DNA of 64,000 nt from Mikania micrantha (taxonomy: Eukaryota; Streptophyta; Magnoliopsida; Asterales; Asteraceae), in contig CM018696.1 of assembly GCA_009363875.1 (NCBI GenBank), positions 90,294,215-90,358,214 of the forward strand, given 5' to 3'. Position numbers and translations under genes: made by a program. Below the pieces are notes generated by a model that saw only the letters and a list, made by a program, of their open reading frames with translations, did not search any database and had not been told where the DNA came from. Of the stretch, positions 23,001 to 35,600 are shown piece by piece (the stretch's first letter is position 1; every line of letters starts with the position of its first letter).

Positions 23001-26000
23001 ATGAATAATAACTACGCACGAGGAGGAGGGGGAAGGTATCCACCGGGAATCGGTCGGGGCGGTGGCGGTGGCGGAAGTTATCATGGAAACCCTAATTCTA
23101 ATTTTCAACAACAGAAGAATTACCAACAACAGTATTCGCAAAGGCTACCAGTGCACCAACAGCAGTTTCAACAACAGCAGCAGCAGCAACAACAACAGTG
23201 GCTGAGAAGAAACCCTGTGGGAAATGATTCGAGTGCGGTTGCTGAAGTTGAAAAGAGTATACAGTCGGAAACTGCCGACTCTAGGTACAGTCGTGGTTTT
23301 ATGCTTGAATTTATGTTGTATATTTATATGCATGGTTTGCTGAGTTCTTATGTTATAACATGATGTTGTGTTGTGGTGCTCTGTTGGTGATGAATTTCAT
23401 GCATTTTTATAACTTGATGTTGTTAAGCCATGGTTTGTGATTCTTGATAGAAGAAGGGGATTCCTTATATTGTGTTAGATTTATGGTTAAGGTGAACATA
23501 TAGCAGCTGTGTTATAGGGTGGGATCTTTGTAGAACATTCTGTGTTTCTTAGTCTGTTTTGATTCACTAAATTATTTGAATGTGGCCTTTTGGCTTGTTT
23601 AACTTGTTCAAGTATTTGCTTAACTTCTAATCTTAAAGGGTTTCTGTTATTTTTGCATTGGTTTTACAAATATCTAGAAGCATTGTTTGATGGCTGTTTT
23701 AGCTATAAGGTGGTATATTTTGTGCTGTAATGCATGTCGGATTCAATTTTAAAAATGTGTTTGTTGGCTTTTGGTCATTTTTTTCATTGCAGTTCCCAAG
23801 ATTGGAAGGCACAATTGAGACTCCCACCAGCTGACACTCGATACAGGACAGAAGTATGTTGTTTATGTTATATATGTTTTCCTGATTTAATTTCGGATGC
23901 CTAATTTTGTCTTACATTGATGAAAATGTGCATTGGAAGTAAGAATTTTGCGTACGCATGATATCATGTCTGAGAATATTAACTGAATTCATTTATGAAT
24001 TTCCATTCACTCAGGACGTGACAGCCACAAAAGGAAATGAATTTGAAGACTACTTTCTCAAGCGTGAGTTACTTATGGGGATATATGAAAAGGGTTTTGA
24101 AAGGCCATCTCCCATTCAGGAGGAAAGCATTCCCATTGCACTTACAGGAAGTGATATTCTTGCAAGAGCCAAGAATGGCACAGGGAAGACAGCTGCCTTC
24201 TGCATTCCTGCTTTAGAAAAAATCGATCAAGATAAAAATGTCATTCAAGGTTGTAAATTTTAGTATTCTCTAATTCTTTATATTTGATCTATGAAGCATG
24301 ATGTATGTAGCTTTCATCATAAATTTCTTTCAACCTAGCACACTGTCTAAATTTTGGTGCTTCGTCTAAATTTCTTCTTTTGTAGTTGTTATACTTGTTC
24401 CAACTCGAGAGTTGGCTCTTCAGACCTCACAAGTTTGCAAAGAACTTGGAAAACATCTAAACATTCAAGTCATGGTTACCACCGGTGGGACCAGCTTAAA
24501 AGATGACATCATGCGATTATATCAACCAGTTCATTTACTTGTTGGTACACCCGGAAGGATATTAGATCTTGCGAAAAAGGGAATTTGTGCATTGAAAGAT
24601 TGTGCAATGCTCGTCATGGATGAGGTGCAATTTGATTGATTCTGTAATTACTTCTGTTGATAGTAACATGATTTTTTTTAAAGATTAGATTATGCTTTTG
24701 GCCCCTGTGGTTTAAGTCCTTTACCATTCTATAAGAACCCTGAATAGAAATGCCCATCGCCATTTTTTTTAGAGTAAATTACGATGAGGTGCAATTTGAT
24801 TGATTATGTAATTATTTCTATAATTTATCCTTTTAACCTTTTCAGTTATAGGTCGGCCCAAAATTGTTAATTGTTTAAACGATAGGGGCTTTGTTGTTAG
24901 AAGATTATATTTTTGGTTGAATAGGTAAAATATACTTAAACCACTAGGGACAAAATTGTAATTTACTCTTTTTTAAAATTTTTTATTTTGCATGTTAGTT
25001 AGTGAATTATAATAATCTATGATAATGGATATTATCTTATATCCGTTAGTTTTTTTGCAGGCTGATAAACTTTTGTCACCTGAATTCCAGCCGTCAGTAG
25101 AGCAACTGATTCACTGTATGCCCAGGAATCGTCAAATTTTGATGTTTTCAGCAACGTTTCCTGTGACAGTTAAGGATTTTAAAGATAGATATCTTCAAAA
25201 GCCGTATGTTATTAATCTCATGGATGAGCTTACACTTAAGGGAATAACACAGTTTTATGCCTTTGTTGAAGAACGACAGAAAGTTCACTGCCTCAACACT
25301 CTTTTCTCTAAGGTTCTAGCTTCGTTATTGAATTGCATTTAGAGGTGCTTTTATTTGAATTTTGGAACTGATTATCTGGCTAAGTAATCAGTTATAGTGT
25401 TTGGAATGACTGATTCTTCTTCTAATTATCTGATTATCTAGGCTCAATATAATATTACTTTTTATCCCTTTATGACAACCTAATTTGAGAGATCTTTATT
25501 TCTTTTTACTGCTTTCAACTAAAATGGGCAAACCTGGTGCATGAGGTTCCTACATGCGTAGGGTCCAGGGGGTTTTGGATCTATTTGGGCTTGAAGTACA
25601 CAACCTTTGCATTCCTGTGAGAGGGTTGTTTCCATGACTTTGAACCTGTTATCTCTAGGTCACATGGTAGCAACCTTATGGTTGCTCCAAGGCGTTCCCT
25701 ATCATACCGCTTTCAACTATTTTGCTAAAAAGTTATTCTTCGTCTTTCTATGTCAACATTTTATAATAATCAGAATATTTTAAACGCTTAAACATTCACT
25801 TATTACAACTTCAAATAGCATATTATATGTTACAATTGATTTATCTGATTCTGCTGATCATTTGATAGCAAGTAATCACTTTTAAGACACACATTTAATC
25901 ATCTTTTACTAGATCCTGTTCCACTTATTGGAAGTTTCTCATTCTGGCTCTTATATTTACAGCTTCAAATCAACCAATCGATCATTTTCTGTAATTCTGT

Positions 26001-26654
26001 AAATCGTGTTGAACTATTGGCCAAGAAAATTACAGAGCTTGGTTACTCTTGTTTCTACATTCATGCAAAAATGCTCCAAGATCACCGTAATAGAGTTTTT
26101 CATGATTTTCGTAATGGTGCTTGCAGGAATCTTGTCTGCACAGGTATTGCTGTTTTTTTTATTTATTTTTGCGTTGCACTTGCAGTAATTTTCTTAAATT
26201 AATTTGCTAACTTAATTACTCTGTCATTATTTTTTGCAGATTTATTCACAAGGGGTATTGATATTCAAGCAGTAAATGTTGTTATCAATTTTGACTTCCC
26301 AAAAAACTCTGAAACATATCTGCACAGGGTATGATTGGAATATTACTGCATGGTTTACTCATTATAGGTGGAAAACAAAATTTTAAATTAATTCATAATG
26401 CAGGTTGGTCGATCAGGGAGGTTTGGACACCTTGGCTTAGCAGTAAATCTGATTACATATGAAGATCGCTTTAATCTGTATGCATACTATTTCTTTGTAT
26501 TTGCAAGAGTTATGGTTTTAAATTTTAAAACAAACTTTCAACAATTTCAGCGGCTTTTTTATTTTCTTATCTCAGGTATAGGATTGAACAAGAACTTGGA
26601 ACGGAGATTAAGCAAATTCCTCCGTTTATTGATCAGGCTATTTATTGTCGGTGA
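23001..26654 (+). CDS. RH8: DEAD-box ATP-dependent RNA helicase, DHH1/DDX6 group (RH6/RH8/RH12-like)
   Basis: This family acts in cytoplasmic processing bodies in mRNA decapping and translational repression. Exons: 23001-23284, 23793-23853, 24015-24249, 24386-24624, 25061-25312, 25963-26143, 26240-26328, 26404-26477, 26576-26654. All are GT/AG with matching phases, 1494 nt, 497 residues, the usual length. Residues 1-90 are a low-complexity tail rich in Gly and Gln with one Q run. The core follows with the Q motif (PSPIQEESIP), motif I AKNGTGKT, PTREL, TPGR, motif II DEAD (codons DE|AD split by intron 4), SAT, IIFCNS, TRGIDIQ and HRVGRSGR, all intact. It ends DQAIYCR, as family members end near here. 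No frame break was seen. The exact paralogue among RH6, RH8 and RH12 cannot be decided. A good donor (GTGAGT at about 26698) after the stop hints at a 3' UTR intron. Confidence 0.95.
24619..24985. repeat. Intron 4 insert with copies of the gene's own promoter and exon end
   Basis: The exon 4 end and its donor region (24619-24655, gatgaggtgcaatttgattg...) recur at 24783-24819 with two to three mismatches. Between them, 24738-24765 copies the transcription start region 22604-22631 with two mismatches. The rest (cccctgtggtttaagtcc; taaaccactagggacaaaat) resembles ends of a common plant MITE. Intron 4 thus contains a decoy donor GATGAG|GTGCAA. Confidence 0.65.
25525..25705 (-). mobile_element. 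tRNA-derived SINE in helicase intron 5
   Basis: On the minus strand it begins with gccttggagcaaccataagg and contains a B-box-like aggttcaaagtc about 45 bases on. It then reads through ggaaacaaccctctcacagg and ends at ctcatgcaccagg. This layout fits a widespread plant tRNA-type SINE distinct from the two other SINE families here. Confidence 0.6.
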
Positions 26655-28950
26655 TTGGATCACCTTGACTTTGAAGATGCTAGATGGTGATTGTTGGTGA
26701 GTATGATTGTTTAAATATAATTTTGTGAAATTGAAGTGACTTGTGACATGCTGAAGCAATGCTCAAGCAATAATAAGTCATAGTTAATTTGCAGATTAGG
26801 CATGTCAATGGGTAGGTGTTACTCTAAATTTGATCCCTATATATGGATCCAACAAATATAAACAATTGATCGATCCATCTGATGCATCTACTCATATTAG
26901 TTGGTTAATACACAGGTTCAGCCAAAAAAATAGTTTTATATTATTAATTTTCTCGTCATTTTTTTTAATAATTTTCCCTACCTTTAACTTCTTTCTACTG
27001 ATCACTCTTTATATCACCCTCTTGATTTTTCCACCATGTCATGCTGCATCTTATATCTTCTCTTTTTCTTTCTACTCAATTTGGCACATTTTAGTAATGA
27101 AATTTCTTAACAGTAAATGTGTAAGATCATAACACTGTTATAGTGGAACTATTTTTACATTAGAAATATAGTATAGTTTGATGATTGCATAAATAAAAGT
27201 AAAAAGACAAATAGCATCAAGAGGGGGGCTAGTGACATTAAGTCTGAGCGTTAGGCAGAGCTAGACTATCAGACATTCAGACTAACCTTCTACTTTGTAT
27301 TTGCAGTTAAGTAGAAACTTTAAGTGACTTTTAAAATATACAGATCTATTTTAAGATTAAGTTAACATACAGAATGCGAATTTTAATATTGTACTGCTTT
27401 GATAGAAATTTTTTTAAAAGACTACTGTGTTGTTAATATAGTTGGGATTTAAAAAAGATTGCATCTAAGTTGAGAAAAGCTGATTGATGATCAGAAGATC
27501 ACGTAATTTTCTAAATGTTAAATTCTGTAATTTAGTGGCCCTTAATTAATTGAAGCAGTGAGCTTGATATCCCAGTGTTTACATAAATGGAATTTTATAC
27601 ACTTGCACATAGAAATATATGTCCTAAACCGAGTCTGATTCCTAATCTGCATTGCTACTTTGCTAGTAAATATCTATATATTGTTTTTGAGTATTTTTGA
27701 AGAGAATTTGTTGTTTATCTGCTCATTTTGTTTAGACAATGTCTTGATTTAACTAGTTGATTGAATGGTAAACATGTTGCTATTCATTCTAGAATTAGAC
27801 CACCTAGAAACAAAGGTTATGAGTGAAAAAGTTTAATATATGTACCAGGGTATTCTTCCTGTTAGTTTGAATGCATGTTCTGAACCACGGACAAACATTT
27901 AATTGTAGAAGACTAGAATCTGTCCGTCCAAGTTATTTTTCATATTACATGAAAAATGATTGAGAAAATATGATTTTATGGTAGACTGCATATGTTGAAT
28001 TGTAATGATAGTTTTGGCTATCAAGTTCCCATAAGGTGGACCCTTCGATTTATTTTCCTCCATGTTAAACTATTTACCTAAAAGGGTCCTGGTTTGACTT
28101 TAAGAACGTATTACTTTCCAGCTTCCAAGTCAAATTTTAATTCTTAGATATACAGCTTCCAACCACATGGCCAACATTTAATTGCAGAAGACTAAAATAG
28201 TAAAATATGTCCACCAAGTGAAATTTAAATCTTATTTATTACATGTGACCTGAATCTTTGATCTACAGAATTGAAGCTGTCAAGTGACATGGATCCTGTC
28301 TTGAGGAGTTTGAAGACATTTGTTTACTTTTGGGTTAACATGGTTAATTCACGATGCATAACTGAAGAGTGGTTTCTTTAAGATGTTGGGTTTTTTTTTT
28401 TAAAGTTCTGATGAACCAAGTTAAAAAAAACTAAGAAAGGTAACACTGAGTGAATGATGTTTCTGTGTGGGTCAGGAGTTGAACATGTTTTTAGTTGACA
28501 AACTACTTGAACACTCGTGTTTCATTCTTGTATTCTGTGTACTTTCTTCGTTCAAGATTTCGACCGCAGTAGAATCCATGAACTTTGAATCAAGTTTTGA
28601 AAAAGCCAAGCCAGGCCAGGTGTGGCGCCTTCTAAGTACGTGTTTGTTTTTTTGTTATATATATATGTGTGTCTGTGTGTGTCAATCAATCTAGGCCTGA
28701 AGGACGTTGGTGGAATGTAGGAGAAAAAATTGCGATGTTTATTTTGTTTTTGTTTTTTTGTTAACCTTTTGCACCTAAAAATCCCACAGGTATATTTTGT
28801 TTGATACAAAAATTTTGCTAATTCTTTTACACGTTAAAGTTTTTTCACATGTTAATTTAAATGAAATTGGCATATGTGAAGGGACTTTAATGTATAAAAA
28901 TTATTGAGTGACTTTTATATTTGTGTTAAAATTTTTTGGGAGACTTTAAC
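26655..28950. other. 3' flank of the helicase gene
   Basis: No protein exon was found. Possible 3' UTR splicing: donor at about 26698 (ttg|gtgagtat) and acceptors at about 26793 (tttgcag|att) or 28268 (ctacag|aattgaagc). The remainder is unassigned AT-rich DNA with a (GT)n patch near 28665-28682. Confidence 0.35.
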
Positions 28951-29279
28951 ACTCTGTTTCTGAGTTCATTTAAGAAGAGAAAATAAATGAAATGAAAGGA
29001 AAGAAGAAACATGTTTGTGTTCCTTAGTTTCATTTAACGAAGGAAGGGAAAGGAAAATAACATATGTTGTGTTCTCGAGTTTCATTTAACGAGGGGAAGA
29101 GAGGGAAGTGGAATGATAACTAGGCTAAATTATATGGCTTTTATTTTCTTCCGATTTGGAAGAAAATAGAAGAAAAAAAAATTCCATTTCTTTCTTTTCT
29201 TTTTCTTTCCTTTCCTCTCATTTCATTTCTTTTTTTTTTTCCTTTCTATTTTTTCCTTTAATAAACTCAGGAACACAAG
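28951..29279. mobile_element. Purine-rich MITE with inverted ends
   Basis: The left end ctgtttctgagttcatttaa and the inverted right end ttgtgttcctgagtttatta match over most positions. The left half is GA-rich (gaaatgaaaggaaagaagaa), and the right half is its CT-rich mirror. An internal direct repeat of gagtttcatttaacga occurs at about 29020 and 29083. Confidence 0.6.
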
Positions 29280-30073
29280 GATAAAAATAAACCGTCCTCT
29301 ATTTAAAATTTTTAATGCGTGTAATACTGTAATAATGTGAAATCGGAAATGATATAAATTTAGTTCCATGTATATATATTCTATTCCCTTAGATTGTGTC
29401 AAGTACTGCCAACTATACAATACTAAATGCTGCTTGGGATCTAATTGCAGGAACGTATCTTTGAACACTCTCTTGGGAAAACCAAATGTATGTTATATAA
29501 AAAATTAAATTTGAAACATAAAGTCTTGTCAATATATGTTTAAATTAGTAAAACGACATAGAGAGTGAGAGTCAGGGAGATTGGGATTTCTTTAAACGTA
29601 AATAATAAATTCACCCATCACAAGCAGTAATAAATTGAACTGTGTAAGGATAAATGCAGGGAAAGCCTGAAAAAAAGAAACAAAGCAATAAATAGTTTTC
29701 ACTGTGTTTCTTTTCTTTGTTGATATATGCCCTTTTTTCTTTTCTTTTTAAATATTTGATTGGGTTTCATCACGTAAAATGCGTAAACAAATATTAAAGA
29801 TGTTATACTCTTATGCAGTGTTGTAAAACTCAGCATATGCGGCCAGACACTCGGCCAAGAAGATTTTCTTCAACTCGGTCAATATACTTGGAATTTGTCA
29901 AACTAAGGTTTTCGCTATTTTTGACCGATTTTCGTTGTTTTTTACTAGCGTTTTTGTTTTTTTTCACCGACTATTTTGATTTTCACTGTTTTTCATGAAG
30001 ATATGTTGAAAGATGAGAATTAAATGAATACAATGTCTGTAATTTTATACAAAAAATATTGACTTGACATGAT
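29280..30073. other. Spacer with a repeat fragment, no gene seen
   Basis: AT-rich. At 29817-29880 ttgtaaaactcagcatatgc and cactcggccaagaagatt resemble a dispersed plant repeat with an aactcggcc motif; similar words occur at 39930-40020. Confidence 0.35.
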
Positions 30074-30609
30074 TTAGTTGATAACATCATGAAATCTAAT
30101 GGTCTTCAAATCTACAACTTGTTCTATCGAAACAACCATATGAATAAAACGTCTAGGTAGCATGTTAAGAAATTTCTTGACCAATTTTGTGTCTTCTATA
30201 ACCAAGCCAAGAGAAGTGATTTGAGAAGCATACTCAAACAACTTGTTTGCAAAGCTATATACAACACCTTGATGATCCTTCACCTTGATATTTTCAAACT
30301 CTCCTACTAGAGATTGAAGTCTTGCCTCTCGAATCCAATCCACACCCAAATGATGGGTTTTAAGAACACCCACATTTCCTTTACGATTTTTAGATTTCCT
30401 ATTTGTAATATCTGTTCCTTGAGTCTAGTTTGAAACAAAAGAGCCACTGCAACATTATTCTTCTTGGCATTAACAGTTATTCCTTGTTCAATCATATCCC
30501 ACCTTCCATGAACATTGAAAGTAATATGTGTTCTATAGCCCATAACGTCTAATTTGTGGATGACAACATCGAGGAGAAAAGGAGTTATTCTCCTTGATGG
30601 TGACCTCAA
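30074..30609 (-). pseudogene. Ty1/copia gag remnant
   Basis: Two overlapping minus-strand frames (30609-30307 and 30373-30074) together show the gag polypeptide of plant copia elements (UBN2-type domain). Recognisable pieces are a VHGRWDMIEQG stretch, KKNNVAVALLFQ, KTHHLGVDWIREARLQSL and, near the end, VKKFLNMLPRRF. The frame changes between them near 30340-30370, the first frame starts within degraded sequence, and there is no downstream protease, integrase or RT. It is a decayed, truncated element and not a host gene. Confidence 0.8.
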
Positions 30610-32560
30610 CTTTACTATTATGTTAGTCGTCTATATGAGATTTTTTTTTTTTTACCGTAAGTGATTGATGTATTTGACCCTTGATTGGTCTTCCTTATGT
30701 TACCAACAAAAGCCTAAAACTAGCCACTTGCTTGTTTTTTGAGTTGTCAAATAAATACTCAGCCATCTGATGATATTTTTTCTTCATGGTTGTAAGATCT
30801 GCTTTAATTTTGCCTAGCCATTTTAAAATATTGACCTACTTCTTCTTTTTTCCCCTTTGTATCACAATCAAAAGAAATAATAAAAAAAAAACTCTCCATT
30901 TTATGTTAATACACAAATAATGAGTCATTATCTTCTTGCATAGCAGCTTCTCATAACCACCCGAAGTTGCTAACTCGTTGTCTTTCTACTCTCAAGTGCT
31001 ACAACACCAAAAGATGCGTGTATCCTCTGTTGTACATTTTAGTGTAATTGGATGTAAATAAATATTAAAGATTTGGAGGTGCGGAGTGCACACTCGTTTA
31101 ATATTTCTGAGCTCCTGACCGAGCACGTTGGACAAGGGGCCGCACCCCCTTGCGGGGTCTAAGTGGCAGAGCCTCTAGTGCCAGTCCCTAAACGAAATTG
31201 ACTTAATTCTTATGAACGAAATTGTTTTGACTCGCGAAGTTACCCGCCAAACCAACTGCCATTAACTGTCAAATGGGGTTGGTTGGTGTTTTAACAGGGA
31301 GGACGAATCGCAAAACAATACAATTGAAATTCGTATAACAAAGATCAACTATTGGACTATTCCTTGATCAAATTTCTTGAACTCCAAAGGGTAGGAATAT
31401 TGATTTTGGATAGTGATTTCATACACGATCCGACAAAACAATCACCGCCTAAACCGTTGTTCTTTTTTTTCAAAGAAGAAATAAACACTTACTCTTTTTT
31501 CTTTTATGTCTTTGATCTTGACCCAGCGATGTAACTAACTTTGTTATTTGTATGAGATAACTAGGGCAGTAGGGCCTGATACCAATTATTATTAATGGAA
31601 TTAAATTGCGTATCACATATTCCACAACTTGAATTTTCAAATAACATTTTTATAAATGAAAAAATTACTGTCAAGCCATGTTGTGCCACTGAAGACATTA
31701 TTTTGTTAGTCTGCTCAAAATTAGAATTCACCTCCAACATAAATATGCATGCGTTGAATTGTTGAAAATTGAGGCGAACTAAATTCACAATCGAGGGATT
31801 TAAATCTTTATATTTAAAATAAAAATCAGAAATCAACTGCTTTCTTTTCCTCCAACTAAAGTCACTCATCAATCAAATGGTCGTAGGTTCGAATCCCACA
31901 AGAGGTTTTTCTCAAAGAATTGAGTTTTATTCATAATTGATGACTTGATGGTGGATATGATCAGATAGTACTTGAGGACGTAACATGCGCCTGAGTAATT
32001 ATGCACATATGTATATATATGTGTGTGTGTATATCAATACGAATACAAGTTTACAATTAATTGAATAGAAGACAAAATAAATCATGAGACGGTTATGATA
32101 GATCCAGAATAATGGGCAATCCTCATTTCCCTAGCGAACGGGTATGAGAGACCCACTGAGTCTTATAAAAGAAAGAAAAGAGACATAGAATCCCCTTATT
32201 CTAAAAAAGTCTCCCACACACAAAAAGAAGAAAAAACCCTTATTCATTCATCTTCTATGTAAAAGAGAAAGTACGTTGGCAATGTTGAGCTTAATTCAGG
32301 ATGGTAGACCTAGAGATTAGTTAATCAAACTCTCCGAAATAGAAAGTTCTAGTTAATACATCTTCAGTAGTGCAAAATGATATTTTAATGATCCGTAATT
32401 GATCCAAAAATTAGCCGTTAAAAAAAAATTAATTTCCCAGCAGAGCTTCCCCCAAAATCAATCCTATAGTTGGATATATTTTCGTGCAAGCAATAAATGC
32501 AAGTAGACTCCAGTCCAGCTTGCAATTCGCTGATCGCCGGTACCCAATTTTCAACTGACA
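30610..32560. other. Unassigned region between copia remnant and MYB gene
   Basis: It contains a short GC-rich block at 31110-31195 (ggggccgcacccccttgcgg) that looks like LTR or leader sequence. A T-arm-like stretch at 31879-31901 (gtaggttcgaatccc) lacks the other tRNA arms. Open frames of about 60-100 codons here show no family resemblance. The last 100 bases may belong to the MYB promoter. Confidence 0.35.
31562..31592 (-). other. Possible copia primer-binding site
   Basis: On the minus strand attggtatcaggccc resembles the TGGTATCAGAGC site next to the 5' LTR of many copia elements (primed by initiator tRNA-Met). It lies about 960 bases upstream of the gag remnant in the correct orientation. 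No LTR pair was found. Confidence 0.35.
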
Positions 32561-32678
32561 AGTCCTTTTACGCAAACACAATTACACTTTCTCTCACTCC
32601 CTCCCTCATTGCTCAAAACCTCTTCTTCTTCTTCTAGGGTTTTTGATTCAGATCAAACCAGAGAATTGAACGACATAA

Positions 32679-35600
32679 ATGGTGAGGGCACCCTGCTGCG
32701 AGAAGACAGGATTGAACAGAGGTCCATGGTCGCAGGAAGAAGACGACATTCTGGTCGATTACATTAAAAAAAACGGCCATGGAAGCTGGCGATCTCTCCC
32801 TAAACACGCTGGTACGCTTCTTCTTCCTGCATCTTCTTGGAAATTATATAACCATTTCTGTTGTTGATTTTTTTTTTTTTGAGAAATTGATTTTCGCCAT
32901 GGATTCAACACGATTGATACTATGGACATCGAATACGGTTTCGAATAATGGCATAACACGAGGGTTTTGAACTTTGAATTATAATTTTGGCGCTTACGTG
33001 TTTTAACGAGGCCATTATTTTAAATACAAATTTATTAAAGTATATTATCACTTTTTAGTAAGGTTTTGAGAAAAGATGGAAAACAACCTTACTCCTATCA
33101 CAGTTGGGACGGATATGTTGTTCCGAAGGAGTTTTCGGCTCAAAGTTATCGTTTGAAGTTAATCATCTTAACACTTTTAACGTTAATTTCACACAATAAG
33201 TAAAATAACATAAAAATTAAAGCAATTATACATTGACCCCTTACGGGCCCACACATATGAGATATATATATATATACGTGCATCCCAAATAGGGCGTAGA
33301 TTCCTCGCAATAAAAAGGAATAAAAATACGAATTAAAATCATAACTCAAATCCGATAAAAGCTAATGTTTTAGAAAATAATAGTTAAAAAATAATAACGA
33401 TGTATGGGACATGTCAAACAATGTTACCAAATCAAAATTTTACAAAAAAAGGTTGAGCAATAATACTCTATCGATATGGTTACTCAATCATAACTGCAGC
33501 AACAATATCTTGAATTAAAAAAAAAATAGACGTAAAGACTATCAATCCATTCTAAAACACTAAATCAATTCTTGTTGCAAAACGCAAACTCAAACATAAG
33601 CTCATTTTAAAATAGTAGAACCAAAACAAAACAAAAAAAGTGTCTTTAGTTGTAAATATAGTGTAAAAAACACGAACCTAACTAAGTACGAAACATACAA
33701 AATAATAAAACCATAACAATAAAAAGCGTTAAGAAAAGAGTACATTTAAACAAAGTATAACGCATACAAAAAAAATTAAACTCACGACTAATTTTGTTGG
33801 AAAAAAAAGTTGATTGGTTTCAATCGTTTACTAGCATATAAAAAAAAAAAGTTAATTATCTGTATTATTTAATTATTATTATCATTAGTTTGTAAACGTA
33901 TATAGTATAGTTGTAGTATTAAATTTATGAGATTTAAACATTTTGATAACAATTATATTTTAAATAACTACACTAGTTGTTAGAAAATATGTGATCAAGA
34001 AAAGACGTGGTCACCAATAGTCTTTTAGCTAATCGTGTTTTGGGGCGGGTGTTACAATTTTTTTAAGGTCTGGTTTTTTACACACCTAATTTTTTTATTT
34101 TAAAATCTCACCGACATTATACGTCTTGTTACTCTTGTATAGGTTATACGAGGCGCATAGCCGCCTCTAACATCCATTTATTCGACAATGATTGGTCTCG
34201 TATAAGACATATACAAGACGTATAGGAGTCCAATTATTAGCATTGAAAAATTCTGAAAAGTTATGATTGCCTTCTATACGCCTCGTATAGACATATACGA
34301 GGCTTATACATGGTGTAAGAAAACGCCCCAGTTGTGGTGCACGCATATAATGTATATATATGTGTGGGCCCTTAAGGGACAAAAGTAAAAGTGCACTAAT
34401 TTTAACGTTATTTCAATTATTTTGTGAAAATAACGTTAAAATCATTGGAATGATCAACTTCAAACGATAACTTTGAGCCGGGGACTCTTTCGGAGCAGCC
34501 TCTCTATTCCAATTGGGATAGGGGTAAGGTTTATATCTATCCTTCCCCCCCAGACCCTACTGAAAAGTGGGAATATACTGGGTAAGGTTGTTGTTGTATA
34601 CATGGTGTAAGAATAACATGCCTTTTTTAATGATATTTGAAGCAATATACAGATTAAAAGTATATTAGATTGCTGTTAAAAACATAGGATAAAAAGAAAC
34701 TAAAGTGTGGTTGGGTCGAGGAAGATTTAAGTCTATGAGAGCCATTTCATCCAAGGTAAGAGAAGTTGGATCCGACAAAGGGCACACGTGTTAATTTGGG
34801 TGGCCTAAGAATGTTAATTAGATATTTTATAGCATCAACGAAACAGATTGAAAAATTATCTGATTCAAGTATTGAACGTGACAGATTTAGACGTCAAATA
34901 CTTAAAAAATACAAATAAGTTGGATCAAATTCGGATTAACAACTTCAAAATGAGTTTGATAATACAAATGAATTACTACGTTCATTCTCATCTTATCCTC
35001 CATGTTATTAAATTCTCTGTAATTTAAGAAAAAATTTAGAATTTTTACATAAAATGACATTTCATCTTATTCTATAAAATAAGATTAATTTTAGGTATTT
35101 ATTTCTTACTCTATATGTTTAGAAAATCAATATTTTTATAAGCCTTTGTAATGGAATTAATATAGAGAAGGAGATCAGAATTCCAAGAGTTTTTAATCAA
35201 ATTGAAATGAAGAACATATATCCTAGAAATTTTTAACTAAGTGGAGATAAAAACGAATAATGAGATGCAAGGGAGTTTTGATAATTGATTAAAATTTAAA
35301 GATATATATGATATTTAGTTAAATTATAAAATGGAGTTGAATAAAATTATATGAACGCTATCAGATATATGTAGTAACTTAAAGCTAAATTTATGAACTA
35401 AATTCCATCATCATTCATCATTATATTTGATTTAGTATATTGCACCATTAACAAAGCTAAGATATGATCTTTAAGGAGGTAAGATGTAGACAATCTAACC
35501 TCTATCATGTAGAAATAGAAAGAATACTTTCAATAAGATCTGATTCATAATGTCTTATTAACCGATCAACCCAACATTTTTAATGTTATTTTCACAAAAT

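Noticed and set aside
23145..23333. Minus-strand frame with a poly-Leu run
   Set aside because: It is the antisense of the Gln-rich tract in helicase exon 1.
31352..31872. Two frames of 60 and 103 codons between copia gag and MYB
   Set aside because: No recognisable domain; the region looks like copia leader or LTR debris.
31870..31905. tRNA gene suggested by gtaggttcgaatccc
   Set aside because: Only a T-arm-like stretch is present; no acceptor, D or anticodon arm at the right distances. It may be a SINE or decayed tRNA scrap.
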